Assembly (NCBI GenBank): GCA_039720395.1
Contig: CM077828.1
Location: 22,610,717-22,674,716 of the forward strand
Direction of reading: 5' to 3'
Length of the DNA: 64,000 nucleotides
Origin: Liquidambar formosana
Taxonomy: Eukaryota > Streptophyta > Magnoliopsida > Saxifragales > Altingiaceae
In this document: in pieces, positions 1 through 11,714 of the stretch
Numbering within the stretch: the stretch's first letter is position 1
How the letters are laid out: each line of letters begins with the position of its first letter
Notes under the pieces: model-generated
Databases searched by the model: none
What the model saw: only the letters and a program-made list of their open reading frames with translations
Told to the model about the DNA's origin: nothing
Position numbers and translations under genes: made by a program

Positions 1-690
1 TTCTTGAGTTCATCATGCGCTTCTATATATGCCAGTGCGTGTGTGAACTTGGTTAATTAATTAAATGCATTTTGCAGTAATTTCAAGCTTTAGACCATTT
101 ATAATATTTCGGAGAGATCAGTTGCTCATATAATTTTAGAGACTTAAATATTTTGGGAAGTGAATTATACAGGAGAATAAGTGGACTATTTTTTTTTTTT
201 TTTCTGGCAAAGCATTGGGAATTCATCTTTCTGAAATGCAAAGGGTATGCCTCTCATTGAGGGAACCTACACACAGTAACGCACAAGTGCAAATGAAGAA
301 TGCATATCTTAAGAAAATCTTTGTCAAGAAGTAAATATCACATGCCAAAAGGCGGCGAAAACACAATGTTTTGGAAGAAAAGAAGGTTGGGGGTTGCGGG
401 TTGGGAGGGGGGGGGGGGGGGAGGTGTCATTGCAACTCCACATATGCACATATTCATATATACAAGATGTGTGCATAAATGCATAAAACGTGAATTTATG
501 TAAATCTAAATGTACTAAGATATGTGTGCCAAATTTAAGATGCATAATGCCTCCATCCATCTTTTTCTAATAGTACGTCATGCTCCAAAACGAAACAATA
601 ATGCAATTATTCATAGACTAATTAGATGCTTTACGTGCATATTTCCTATGGGTAAGTTGAGACTTGAGAATTGAGAGAGGTATATCTTAC

Positions 691-3065
691 ATTGGAAATG
701 CAAAAGACTTGACACTGGCTCCACTCTCATTTGAATGGCGTGAAATATTTGGGGAATGAGTCGCTTGCTCGTCAAGAGACAATTTTTCCTTACTACGCTC
801 TTCTTCATTTTCCCTTAAAACCTCCCTCATGGTTTCAGCTGCTACTTCAGCTACACCGAAACCCTGATCCAAGTTAGCCATTTCTCTGCCAATGTCAGTT
901 GCCATGTAAACCGGGGGTGGGGGTGGGGGCGGGTTACTAGAGAAGTTCATCAACGAACTGGATGTCACAGGTTCTCCAGGCTTTACTAGCTCCCCTGATT
1001 TACCCACAAATAACATCTGGTCCCCGGTGAAACTCATATTCCCCGTGTGAATGCTAAACAGCGATTCATTGGAAGCGACACTCCATTCCATTGGGGTTGT
1101 AGATTTAGTTCTCGTAAAAACAGAAGATGGAATCCTATATGAAGCAGGGTCCCCTGGCCGCTCCATCACCTGGACTGGAGGCGACTGTGTTGCTGGCCTA
1201 ATGTTTGGGCTTGATTCAGGACTATAATCAGGAACTGCAGATGGTAATGTGGAAACTGGTAAATCATGATTGGATTGTTCATAATTGGGACTAGAGCTTC
1301 CTGGGAGATCCTTTTCACTATAGTTTGAAGCTAACTGAGCATCCTCAATAAGTATAGGGAGTCCAGTCGTGCTTGTGGTGGACTTACGGGGTTCATCTTC
1401 ATCGTCTCGGAAAGGATCTTCTGATGAAGTGTCAGATGCAAAAGAAAATGATGATGGAGAGGAGAAGCCTAGCTTTTTTCCTGGGGTAGAAAGATCGCTT
1501 TTATCAACAGTGGTGGCGGGATTTGTCCTCAAATCACTAATGGGTTTGCTCCCATGTTCAGATTCCATATTTGCAAATGTCGAATTCAATTCAGGCTTCA
1601 AAGGTTTTATACAGTCTCATACTAACAGGAATTCCTGTGGAAAATGAAAAGAAAATAAGCTTTCCTAGCCAACTGCATTTACAAAGATCAAAAGCCAAAT
1701 TCAACCAAAGTTTTAGCTAATGGTACTATTGCAGAATGGAACACAGACAGGTCTTCAATTTTCAATGTCAACAGAAGAAGAAAAGAATACAGAAAAGCAA
1801 AAACCTAGGGTGCATGCATTATCAAAATAGTTTTTCTGATTGATATCTTAAATTATGGGTATGTAGAATTTGGACCATTGGATAGATATTTACTGCCAAT
1901 TTTTTTTTTGGACATATTAATCATTTACAAAACAAAATTAATGGGGAGAAAAGACAACACGATTTTCCAATTTGCTCAACAGAGGATAAACTCTGAGTTG
2001 GATAATTACCAATCAACAAATATGGAACAGGTCAACCAAAAGTGGAGCCCAAGGCCATTACAGGCCTTATTGTAATGGCGGGACTTGCGCAATGTGTTTA
2101 TAAATTCTTTGGGGAGCATCAACTAGGGTTATATATATGGAAACAAAATTCGGGTTTGAGAGAGGTAAGGGAGTATCTTAACCTTTCCTCTTCGATATGG
2201 CTAATTTCATTTCCTTTCAAACATGGAGATGGGCACACCACCAACCGCACAAATCTTGCTGTGCTTCTATTGTTTGCTTTATTTGTTTGAATCCTTCGTA
2301 GTTAGACCTATGGTTCTATAAGAGGTCCATTCCTAGTTAGTTTTGGAAATTTCTGTTTTTGTTTTTGGGTCAGCTCCCAATTGCCGATATGCATCTCTCA
2401 AGCTTTCAAGTTCCTATTGTTCGTGAGAGATAGTAAGATTGTGGGTGCCTATCATAGACATTAACACATACACCTTGCATCTTTCTCAGCAGCATTAAGA
2501 AGATTCATGAGAACTAAAATTGAGTTTTGAACAATGCTAATATTAATCTCCTGCTTTAAGCCCAATAATCGTCACAAAATCCTGCGAGATATAAAAGGGC
2601 TTAAATTTCTATGCTTTTTTTTTTTTTTTTTTTTTTGAAACACCTTTATGATTTTCCAGGGCATTTGGCTTATCAAGCCTCTCATAAATTAATTTTCAGC
2701 TTCAATATTCATCAATTATCATCTCAATTCAAAGGAAACAAAATTTTTTAAAAAAATCATATATTTCAGAATAAAAAGCAAGAACTTGAATCAAATGATT
2801 TAGTTCCATTGACGTCACAAAAGAAGAAAGCTCTGAGAAAGAAAAATAAATAAATACCTCAATAAACTATGGCGAAAGGTATGAAAGAGCCAGCATCACA
2901 GTCATCAAACATATGGGATATGACCAAAACTTGCAGGAATCCACATGTTCTGAAGAGACTGTCGACCCGACCGGAGAGATCAAAGTGCTGGAAAATGGGC
3001 CGGCAATCAGCAGTCCCCTCTTCGCCTTCTTCCACCGATCTTTGGAGGAACTAAGAAAATATGAA

Positions 3066-3102
<37 letters not shown>

Positions 3103-3180
3103 GGATGGAGGAAAGTAGGGTGAGTGAAAGAAGTGTGAGAATTTGTGAAGGCTAACCGAAGCTTTCGGCATTTCTCACTC
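691..3180 (-). CDS. Plant-specific protein of unknown function with FAFP motif (3' end outside window)
   Basis: The coding part starts at ATG 1568 (MESEHGSK), the first ATG in frame after an upstream in-frame stop, and stays open for 292 codons. The protein is rich in Ser, Thr and Pro, with a run of seven prolines and the stretch EWSVASNESLFSIHTGNMSF, typical of a plant family I know only as uncharacterised. The open frame seems to end at TAA 687-689, but that TAA lies inside a strong splice donor (AT|GTAAGA, exon end 691). Family members continue after FAFP with Ile and a further tail, so I infer that this exon is spliced to one left of the window. A 5'-UTR intron is visible: donor GAG|GTATTT at 2857/2858, acceptor CCACAG at 1635, with a first non-coding exon at about 2858-3180 holding a CT repeat. 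The family match is from memory. Confidence 0.6.
1591..1620 (-). promoter_or_regulatory. Short upstream ORF in the 5' UTR of the FAFP gene
   Basis: The second exon, 14 bases after its start, carries an ATG at 1620 that opens nine codons (MRLYKTFEA) and stops at TGA 1591-1593. This is 23 bases before the main ATG at 1568 and in a different frame. It could lower translation of the main frame. This is a sequence reading only; no conservation could be tested. Confidence 0.4.
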
Positions 3181-4457
3181 GGAAAAAAATAACGAACTCT
3201 ACCCGCCATGTGGCGCCATCAATAACTACCCTTTCATTTTTCGGTCAGTGACCCGACCCAATAAAACCGGGTCAGGTTTTTGTTTCGAGTTTCGACCTTC
3301 ATCTATGTGAGGTTCGTTAATTCTTTTTTTCTTTTCTTTTTTAAAATTTTGATTTCATTTTCATATATTTCACTCCGTTTCGTGAAATATTTGTTCAAAT
3401 TTAGAGGGGGAAAAAATTAAAAAAGGAAAAATGTCCCAACTTTCTTCTTGAATTCTCCATTTATTTTTCCCTTTTTTTTTTTTTTGGCCTTTTAAAATAG
3501 ACAGAATCTAACTTATCCTAACTTCCTATTATCAATAGATGGGTATCAAACTTAAATCCAAAATTGGGTCATTTTGGTTGATTATAGGGGTGTTTTCATG
3601 CTCAGCACCTTCGTTAGGTTTTTGAAACTTTTGAGTGTTTTGGATATCTATTTTGGGTTCTTGGTTTTGGTAGGCTAAAGTGTGGTTGTTGGGATCATTG
3701 GTGTTTGTATATTTTTTAATTTATATCAATGAAATATTTTCTTTTACTCATCAAAAAAAAAACTTGAATCCAAAATTGCTCACTCAACAAGTGAGTAGAA
3801 ATGGAGAAACATCTTTATTTTTCCTTGAATCAAAGGAAAACACATTTATTTCCCATCTGAATACAGCCCCAATTCATTTTTTTGCACCATTGTCTGAATC
3901 CCAATTTATTCCTAAGATAGTTGAATTGAAGAGCCATCACATTGTTCATATAAGTGCTCAATTTGGAAGGTCTTGGGTTCAACTCCTTGAGACCTTGACA
4001 TGAGCCATCAATCAGGTTTATTTTCGGCATTAATTGACATCTAAAGGTTTGGATGCCATTGTTTCCAAAAAAATTAAACTAGATAAATAAAAAATAAGAG
4101 TTAAATCCATTTATTTTATCTTTGTAACAGTAGCTACAACCGAGATGATTCGGAGAAAGCTTGAATCCTTTCCAACAGATACCAAAACGAGGGGGTCAGT
4201 GCTCCAGATAAATTCTACTCATCTGAAGAACCCTAAACAATCAACAAGGTTCATGCATGAACTGCAATAGATACATCTTCTAAATGGAGAGTCTTGAACA
4301 CCAAAAGCACTTGATCAAAATTTGGGATCATGGGAACCGTCGCTGTTAACCGTCAGCCACCCTGGAGGGTGAAACCTCCATAGAATATCAATAGGTATTA
4401 TAAGGGAGCAGCAGTCAGTTGATGGTTTACAAGGAATAATTGGTGTCTACATTCATA
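3181..4457. other. Non-coding spacer with a LINE-like 3' tail
   Basis: No credible gene was found. The stretch at about 3570-3765 ends in a long open-to-poly(A) pattern (TTTAATTTATATCAATGAAATATTTTC followed, in two parts, by a CATC tract and poly-A) that resembles the 3' end of plant LINE elements on the plus strand. Near 4010 there is one GGTTCAACTCC motif, which fits a polymerase III B box, but I saw no convincing A box or target duplication. The small open frames here are not supported as genes. Confidence 0.35.
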
Positions 4458-6729
4458 TAGGGTAAAATGCAAAAAACCCTCTTCTATTATTACCCATTTT
4501 GCAAGTTACCCCCTCTATTAAAAAACTTAACAAAAAACCCCCATATTGTGTTAAAGGGGTATGCCGTTGACGGAAAAAGAAAAAATTTGTTTTACCCTCG
4601 TATGGAATGAATTAAAATATTGATATTTAACATATTAAAAATAACCCATTTAATCTCCACCATCCATCTTCAATAAAGCAATCCAACGGCCACAAAATGA
4701 CTTACTCATTCCATCCCGGATCAACCCGTTTGGCAACCCTCTCCCCCATTCACCTCTCTCTCAAACCGCCTTACCAGACCCGCCTTCACCTTCCATCTCT
4801 CCAGCTACCAGTGCTTGAGTCCGATGAGAAGCAACACCGCCGGCCAGGTCAATCATTACCTAACCTCCTCTCCCTTGAACCGCTTTACCAAAACCCCCTT
4901 CACCTTTCCCTCTCTCCAGCAACCAGTGATTGAGTTCAATGAGAAACAACACCGCCAACAAGGTCAGTCACCAGCTAACCCCCTGTCCCCTATTCACCTC
5001 TCCCTCGAATCACCTTACCAGACCCCCTTTAACCTTTCCCTATCTTCGGCCAGGTCAGTCATCGACTGACTTAAGGCTTTAATTTTTTATTTTTCCGTTA
5101 TCTGACCTATTATCTCTCCACGAAAAAGCAAACCTGAGCCTCTGGTGAAGCAAATCGACAGATCCGGTGAAGCGTACCTCCAATAGACCCTCAGGTAGAA
5201 GCCTACTGCCAAATCTGAACCTCTAATAAAGCAAAACTGCTAAATTCGGTGAAGACCCAAAAAAAAACTTATCCTAGAAGGTCAAATTTGCCTTTTTCAT
5301 GAGAGGTTTGACGGGGTTCTCGACTCCGGCAGTGTAAGCCTCGCCAAACTGGTTTAGTGTTTGTTGGGGTTTAATGATTGTTACAGTGAATTACAATATG
5401 GGTTGTAGGTTTTTGACGGGGTTCGTGTGGTGGTTTGATTGGGTATATCTTATGGGTAAGCTCATCGGCGCCACCGTCTCGCCATTAATGGGGTACCCTT
5501 TTCTCTCTTCCTTTTTTATTTTTTTTTTTTTTTTTAAGTTTTTTAAATTTTTTAATTTTTTTTATTTTAAGGCTTGATCATTATATAAACAACATCAGCT
5601 TCCTATCGGCAGCAAGCTTCCTTTAATTTCTTTGCATATTTTTCTTTTTTGGGACTTGATCATTATGGGGAAGAACATCTCCTAGGCAAGCTTCTCCTCC
5701 TTTTTTTTTTTTACCTTGATAAGCAAACCATTGTCACCAGCAAGCTTGCTTGGAGATGCCGCCGGTGAGCTTGCTTGGAACTGGTTATGGAGAAGGTGAA
5801 ATAACGGAGAGAAATCATTACAGTAGAGGCTATTTTTATCTTAAAAGCAAATAATTAACGTCACATGCCAGTCACATGATGCTATGCCGTTAAGATCCCT
5901 AATGGCATGTGGACGGAGGGGGCAATTTGTCAACCCTATACAGTATGGGGTATGGGTGTTAATGGTTTAGGTTAAAACCGAGAACTTGGTTTTTTTGTCA
6001 TTAGGTTTGGTTTTGGTTCTAATTTTAGAAAACCGAATTAAATTGGTTTGGTTTTGGTTTTCATTTTTAAAAAACCAAACCAAACCGAAAAACCAAAAAA
6101 CCAAAAAATATATTATATATATATATATATATATATCAAACTTAAAGTTTATATATTTCCTATTCTAATAGGGGCATAATAGGAAATAGATTTAAAATAG
6201 TACAAAACCCTAAGTCTCTCAGCCTCAATCTTGTCTCATTTTAAGTTTCTTATTGTTTTTCCTTTTTTAGATTGGCATGTATTAAACTAGCTATTAATGT
6301 TGAGTGAGATATTAGATTGACATATGTCAACATGTTTCCATTTTGATACAATGTTTAATGTTTTTTTTAGTTGCTAATGTAATGTTTTTATTAAAAATGT
6401 TTTTATTTGGAGTTTGGTATATCATTTTTTCCATTTTCAATTATTTGTTGCTACTTGATAGGTTAAAACCGAAACCGAACCGAATCGAAATTTTTTGGGT
6501 TGGTTTGGTTTGGTTTGGTTTTTTATGGTATGGTTTGGTTTTGGTTTGGTAGGAATAAAACTGAAGTATAATGGTTTGGTTTGAAATCTACCCTAAAACC
6601 GAACCAAACCGAACCATTAACACCCCCTCGTATGGGGGTTTTTTGGTAGGTCTTTTAATAGAGAGGGGTAACTTGCAAAACAGGTAATAATAGGTAATAA
6701 TAGGAGGAGGTTTTTTGCATTTTATCCTA
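4458..6729. mobile_element. 2.3-kb terminal-inverted-repeat DNA element, non-autonomous
   Basis: The left end (TAGGGTAAAATGCAAAAAAC onward, about 4458-4550) and the inverted right end (about 6628-6729) match over roughly 90 bases with small gaps. Shared blocks include GTAAAATGCAAAAAACC, TTGCAAGTTACCCC and CAAAAAACCCCCATA. The terminal bases fit TA|GGG...CC|TA, so a TA target duplication is possible, but no longer duplication is visible. The interior has only proline- and leucine-rich low-complexity frames (4697-5069), no transposase. A second element (5951-6629) is nested within it. The superfamily is uncertain. Confidence 0.65.
5951..6629. mobile_element. Nested hAT-type MITE with 8-bp target duplication
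   Basis: The left end carries GGGTGTTAATGGTT and the right end its inverse (AACCATTAACACCCC), followed inward by matching runs of GGTTTGGTTT and AAACCGAACC. The element is flanked by GTATGGGG at 5943-5950 and again at 6630-6637, an 8-bp duplication as made by hAT transposases. The interior is AT-rich with no coding capacity. It sits inside the larger 4458-6729 element, so it inserted later. Confidence 0.75.
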
Positions 6730-6730
6730 C

Positions 6731-7779
6731 TAAGAATTATCAGAGCTGGATACTTCAAGAAATGACAAATGTGAAATTCAGAGAGGGAGGTGGACATAGC
6801 GAACTCAAAATTCTCGACTCTGAGAACATGACTTTCCTAGCTGGATGGCTCAGGCAGCGCCCATCTCTACTGTGGTGCAGTATAACTTCTAGTTTTGTAA
6901 AGCATGGACTGAGCACATACCACCAAGAGGATCAGAAAAATGCAATGCAGGTATTCGTGTATTACAGATACAAACAGATAATAGATGATTGAATTCCATT
7001 CAGATTCGAATTAATCAATTTGTACACTTTGATGGATTCAATGTATCTCTAGGACAGATGTCATTGAATAAATGATCCACCCTTGTAGCCCCTAATGGGA
7101 TTCTTCTCTTTTCACTTTCCTTAGGTCATAAATCCCACGCTTGCAAATATAATGGAGAGCCTGGAGGTTGTAGGCAGAGCAGCAAACCCTTCACATCAAG
7201 ATCTACCCTGCTGTAATCCCCAAGCAGTGAATCAGGGCAAAAAGACCCCTGAAAATAGAAGCTGGCCAGTTGACAACTTTATTCACTGCTAAAAAAAGGT
7301 TTGCAAGCACAGGTGAAGAGCCATTAGGAGCTACCGGCCCTTATGGCCTAGTGGTACCTGGGTGGGATGGGATCTGAGTAGTCTAGGGTTCAAGTCTCTC
7401 CAATGTAACCAAAAAAGGAAGAGCCATTAGGAGCTACGAGCGTGGATCGTTCATTGAATGACATATGTCCTAGGGATATAGCAACAAAAGGGGAAGGTAC
7501 TGCTGTCAATGGATCAAAGGTGTTTGGCCGCTTTAACATGCCTTTATCCTAGCCACCAAGCCAAGATCCTCAAGTCATTCAATGTTTGGCGGGACCACTG
7601 GGACCTGACATCAAACAACACTCAAGCTTGTATGTATCAAAAATTGGTAACATACGTGAAATAAAATGGAATGATTTCAAGTGCTCTGAAAAAACAATAC
7701 CAATCTGTTTCAAAAGCTATTTAATGCAGCACAACAATTTACTTTTAATTATGTATTTTGACTCCTCTCACCCCACCCA

Positions 7780-7813
<34 letters not shown>

Positions 7814-8080
7814 CCCCCACCCCCCCAACCCCCAAAAAAAAAAAAAAAAAAAAAAAAAAACACTCATTTGCACATGAATATAACAAACAAAAAAGGAAAT
7901 GGTTCTTCAACTGTAATGCACTATAAGATAAACAAAGGTTGCAAGTTTTACATATATGAAAATATGAAATTCACAAGTCATAAATGGATGTGTGGATAAG
8001 GACGCAAACATGCTATTAACAAACAAAAAATAGCATAAATGAGATGAGATAACTAACCTACATAAATACAGCCAACATGA
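6731..8080. other. Spacer with a SINE and a compound microsatellite, otherwise no gene seen
   Basis: No gene is supported. The stretch holds the SINE at 7335-7417 and a compound low-complexity block at about 7780-7860: (AC)n, then C-rich, then a poly-A run of about 28 bases. Remaining sequence looks like ordinary spacer or the far 3' region of the minus-strand gene to the right. Confidence 0.4.
7335..7417 (+). mobile_element. Very short tRNA-like SINE with 20-bp target duplication
   Basis: The 83-base body has a perfect polymerase III A box (TGGCCTAGTGG, 7344-7354) and a B box (GGTTCAAGTCT, 7387-7397), and ends in an A-rich tail (AACCAAAAAAG). It is flanked by an exact 20-base direct repeat, GAAGAGCCATTAGGAGCTAC, at 7315-7334 and 7418-7437. 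This is the hallmark of target-primed insertion by LINE machinery. At 83 bases it is shorter than usual plant SINEs and has almost no region downstream of the tRNA-like head. Confidence 0.85.
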
Positions 8081-8134
8081 CTAGTTCATCCAAACTTGTT
8101 CCACCTGATGAACAATAGAAAACCACTTTTCAGC

Positions 8135-8166
<32 letters not shown>

Positions 8167-11100
8167 GGACCTATATCTTAAACAATAATAATAATAATAC
8201 TAGTTGTAAGCCAAAAACTAACCTTGCATTGGCACGTCCTCCTGTTATGTCCACTTTGTTTGCAAAGCATGCAGTGAAAATTTTTCTCTTTGAGACTGGC
8301 AGCGTCACTTTCTTTTTTACTTAACTTTATGCAAGTCCTCCGATTATGTCCTACCTTCTTGCACAAATTGCAATGAACTGGACTCCCTTTCAGAGGTTTC
8401 CTTCTTTGCTGATCCAGTATATTATATGAGGTACTCTCTGTACACTGAACTTCAGCCTGATTAAGAACTATATTCTTAATTGGCATCCCAAAAATCAATT
8501 CCAAGGCCCGCTCCTTAGCTCGATGAGCCTTTAAATAAGGTATTATAACCCCGTATTCTTGCTCGATATCCCTCATAATTTCCTTGGGCTTGTAATTAAT
8601 ATTTTCTCGAACACGATCCATGATACAACTTAAGATCCATTTCATGTTTGCTTGTCGATGGCTGGAACGCTCTGGCCGTACACAAGAATGCTTTCCCTTC
8701 AGAGTCTTTATTTGGAAAGTTTCAACATCCGGGAGCTTAGATGCATGTATTCGCCATGGACAACCATCTGCAGCACAGGTAGCAGTTACTCGAGATCGGT
8801 CTGATCTGATAAATGTTAACTCAAACTTTGAGGAAATGGCATTAGCTGTTAATGCATCACGAAACCCTTGCGCATCAGGGAATTCCTGGCCAACTGTTAG
8901 AGTGTGACTCTCTCTTCCATTGACTAATTCTGATAATGCTGGACTGGTTTGGCTATCCACTGAAGCCTGGGGAATATCATCACTAATTCTGCATCGCAGT
9001 GAACTTATCTTAGCAACAAACGAGCTTGATAGTGTTAGTAGACCCCAATAGTATGGGTTCCCCACAATCCTTGCAATTGTATTGGCCATATCATGGTATA
9101 AAATAGGTGATGATGTCCATTCACCAAAAAGTGGGGGATTCAAGCAACTCAACTGTTTCAGTGTCCCATAAAAAGCAACACAATAGCTTTTCCATACAGT
9201 GATATGATTATTGACAGGCTGACAATTGCAATGGTTGTTAAGGAGTTGAAACCAAATTGTAAACACTAATACCATAAGAGTGATGATCCTATAAACTGAA
9301 GGCCATGCTAAGAAGCCATCAACCCCAAAAGCATGAAGCACAAAGTCACACATCCCAATGATGACACTAATGATGTACAAATATTTCAGGGGTTCATAAT
9401 TCCTTGTCACAAACTTGATCCATGAGATCTGAACATATCCATTAAAAGTATATTCTATTTGCATAATGGAGTTTTTAGGAATGTGCAATTATCAATGGCT
9501 GCTTACAAAGGAACTGATTAAAATTTTGTTTAGAAAGACTTTTCAAGTACAAACAGAAAATTGTTGATTGAAACTTGGAAAATTCTATAACTAAGTTAAT
9601 CCCATACCTAGGAAGTGAAATCAGATCATTCTCACCAACAGCAAGCTCTAGCTCTTGTGGATCGATTGAAGCCGCATTCTCTCTTCAAATTTATATTACC
9701 CAAAAGAAGAAAAAAAAAAAAAGGAAAAAAGAGGAACATCCATTAGCTGACCAACATCATTATTCATAAAGGAATCAATATACATATGTCATGTTCTCTC
9801 TACCTGTGAATTGAGGTCGGACCATCAAAATCTGTTTGAATAAGAACAGGACTAGCATTCTGTCTACAAATAAGTAAAATCAACCAAAAACCAAATCAAA
9901 ATTCCAATAGAATCCAAATTGAGAAAAACACAAAAAGTAACCCTCTGTTTTGTTGCTGTCTTGCTGAGCTAATTGAAGTAAAATTTTATGATAAAATTAT
10001 GAATCTAATGTTTTTTCTTGTATTGATCTCCGTGGAAAACTCAATTCAACTAAACCCAATAGTTGTATTTAGCTGAGTTAAGTGGAATCTATCATTTCTC
10101 AGATTCTACAAAATGACAGAACTCTAGATTTAGAATGCTGCGTTTTGTAACCAAAAAAAGCCTAAGATTAATTAACTTTAAAACATGTTTAAAGATTTAA
10201 TTCTTAGTTGAGTGGAGTCTTTTGTTTCCTTGGGTCCTCCAGATGAAAAAAAGTTTAAGATTCAAAAGGTTTGATTTCTTTTCTTTTCTGACATCTTTTT
10301 CACATGTTTTAAGCAACAAAATGGAGCCTAAGGTTAATTCAATCTCATAATCCATTGTAACGAGTTCCTGGTTTTCTTGGGTCATAAATAACGGGAAAAA
10401 AAAATACAGAAAATTTAAATTCCTTTTTTCCTGAACTTATGCAGCAATTAAAAGGCACCTAAGAATGATTTTATTCCATAACCAGTAGTATTAGGGTTAG
10501 TTAAAGGAGTCTTTTGTCTCTCAAGTCCTGAATAACATAACTTAATATTCAAAATTTTAATATCTATTATTTTTTCCCATGTCCTCATCCACCAAACAGA
10601 GCCTACCATTTGTTTGCTAACTGTGAAAATTAAAATAATAGAAATCAAAATTTTGATTTCTATTATTTTTCCCATTCAAAATTTTGATTTCTTTTCGTCC
10701 ATTTTCTCAGCAAACAAACCTTAATGCTCTGTTTGGTTGCCAAGAAACTTTCAAAACGAAGAGAGAAAGTGGGAGAAAGATTAAGTGTCTCATTTTCTGC
10801 TTCTTACCTAATCCCAGTAATTGTACAAGCTTTTAGATTTTGCGTGTTTATGTCTTCTAACCAAAACAATGGAAAATGTAGTGTTTCAATTTACTTTTCC
10901 TACATTCTCTCAGCAATCAATCAACCCCTAAATACGACTTTATAATGCAAAACCAAAACAACCAGAAATATGTGCTTCAATATTCCTTTTCTTTTCTCCC
11001 CTTTTCCCGCATTTTCTCAGCAACCAAACTACCGCAAATAGCAATCAAATCATCTAACCTCTGAACCGAGGCAATGCTCATATCGAATATATACACATGA

Positions 11101-11390
11101 ATCCTCTGAGTTGCCTCGAACTCACTTATCATCGCGACGACATCATCGTCACACTCGACCGACACGAGGCGGGAGTCCAAGGTCTCGTTCGGAAGCTGGA
11201 ACTTGATTTCGATACAGGAGGGATGAGCAGAGCTGAGTTGACTCATCTTCGATCTGAGTCCGTCGAAACTGAGTGAGCGGTCGACGAGGACGAGGCGGGT
11301 CTTGCCTCCGATATAGGCGAGTCTGCCGAGTCGGTGAGTGAACTCGCCGCCGAAGTTGCAGAGGAGCTTTGCTTTGGTGAGGGTTGCCAT
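8080..11390 (-). CDS. PB1 + MuDR DNA-binding domain + two CCHC zinc knuckles (Mutator-derived, no catalytic core)
   Basis: I assembled this from three exons with matching phases: exon 1 11390-11059 (ATG 11390), exon 2 9682-9608, exon 3 8988-8223, together 391 codons. Exon 1 codes a PB1-like domain (about residues 7-100, starting KAKLLCNFGGEF). Exon 3 codes a MuDR-type DNA-binding domain (about 166-300) and two CX2CX4HX4C knuckles (Cys342-Cys355 and Cys375-Cys388). PB1 followed by MuDR is the layout of the domesticated MUSTANG-B proteins, but here the MULE catalytic region between the MuDR domain and the knuckles is missing, so it cannot be a transposase. I infer a DNA-binding protein with a PB1 interaction surface. 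Exon 3 ends at donor AAG|GTTAGT; an acceptor near 8096 would add a few codons, but the 3' end is not settled. Confidence 0.72.
9683..11058 (-). other. First intron of the PB1-MuDR gene, with degenerate repeat copies
   Basis: Several diverged copies of a motif around GCTCTGTTTGGTTGC and its inverse (CTCAGCAAACAAACC, CTCAGCAACCAAAC) recur at about 9945, 10700 and 11020. They look like remains of small inverted-repeat elements in the intron. No open frame of value is present. The same theme (CTCTATTTGGTTC) recurs near 46640. Confidence 0.35.
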
Positions 11391-11714
11391 GGTCGAATGG
11401 AAAAGAACCCTAGAGGGTGGAGATGGGTTTGAGGAAATGTGGAGAATTTGATGGGTCGGGTTTGGGGGTGTGGATCTGCAATTGGGCTACTGATGAGGGA
11501 ACAGAGAGGAAGGGAGGTTGGGGGGCAGGTAGAACAGTAAATACAGCGTATGGTGAGGGTAAAATATGTAGGAGAGTCAACGTGGTGGTTGCGAAACCAA
11601 AATTCACTGAAATTGTGCCAAGTGGAATCCAACGTCAGCAGTAGTAATGGAGGAGGAAGGATTCGGTGGTGAGGGCCATTTGGATGAAAAATTGAAACCG
11701 TCCTTGGGAAAATT

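Noticed and set aside
2869..3155. Two plus-strand small frames
   Set aside because: They overlap the 5'-UTR exon of the minus-strand gene and include its GA repeat; no family likeness.
4697..5069. Proline- and leucine-rich open frames
   Set aside because: They lie inside a terminal-inverted-repeat element, overlap each other, and show no domain; the C-rich repeats explain the openness.
7335..7417. A functional tRNA gene
   Set aside because: A and B boxes are present but the body does not fold as a clear cloverleaf, has an A-rich tail and is flanked by a target duplication; SINE fits better.
8989..9488. Hydrophobic N-terminal extension of the MuDR-domain exon
   Set aside because: An acceptor (TGCAG) at 8989-8990 gives a perfect phase match to an upstream exon, so this open stretch is intron.
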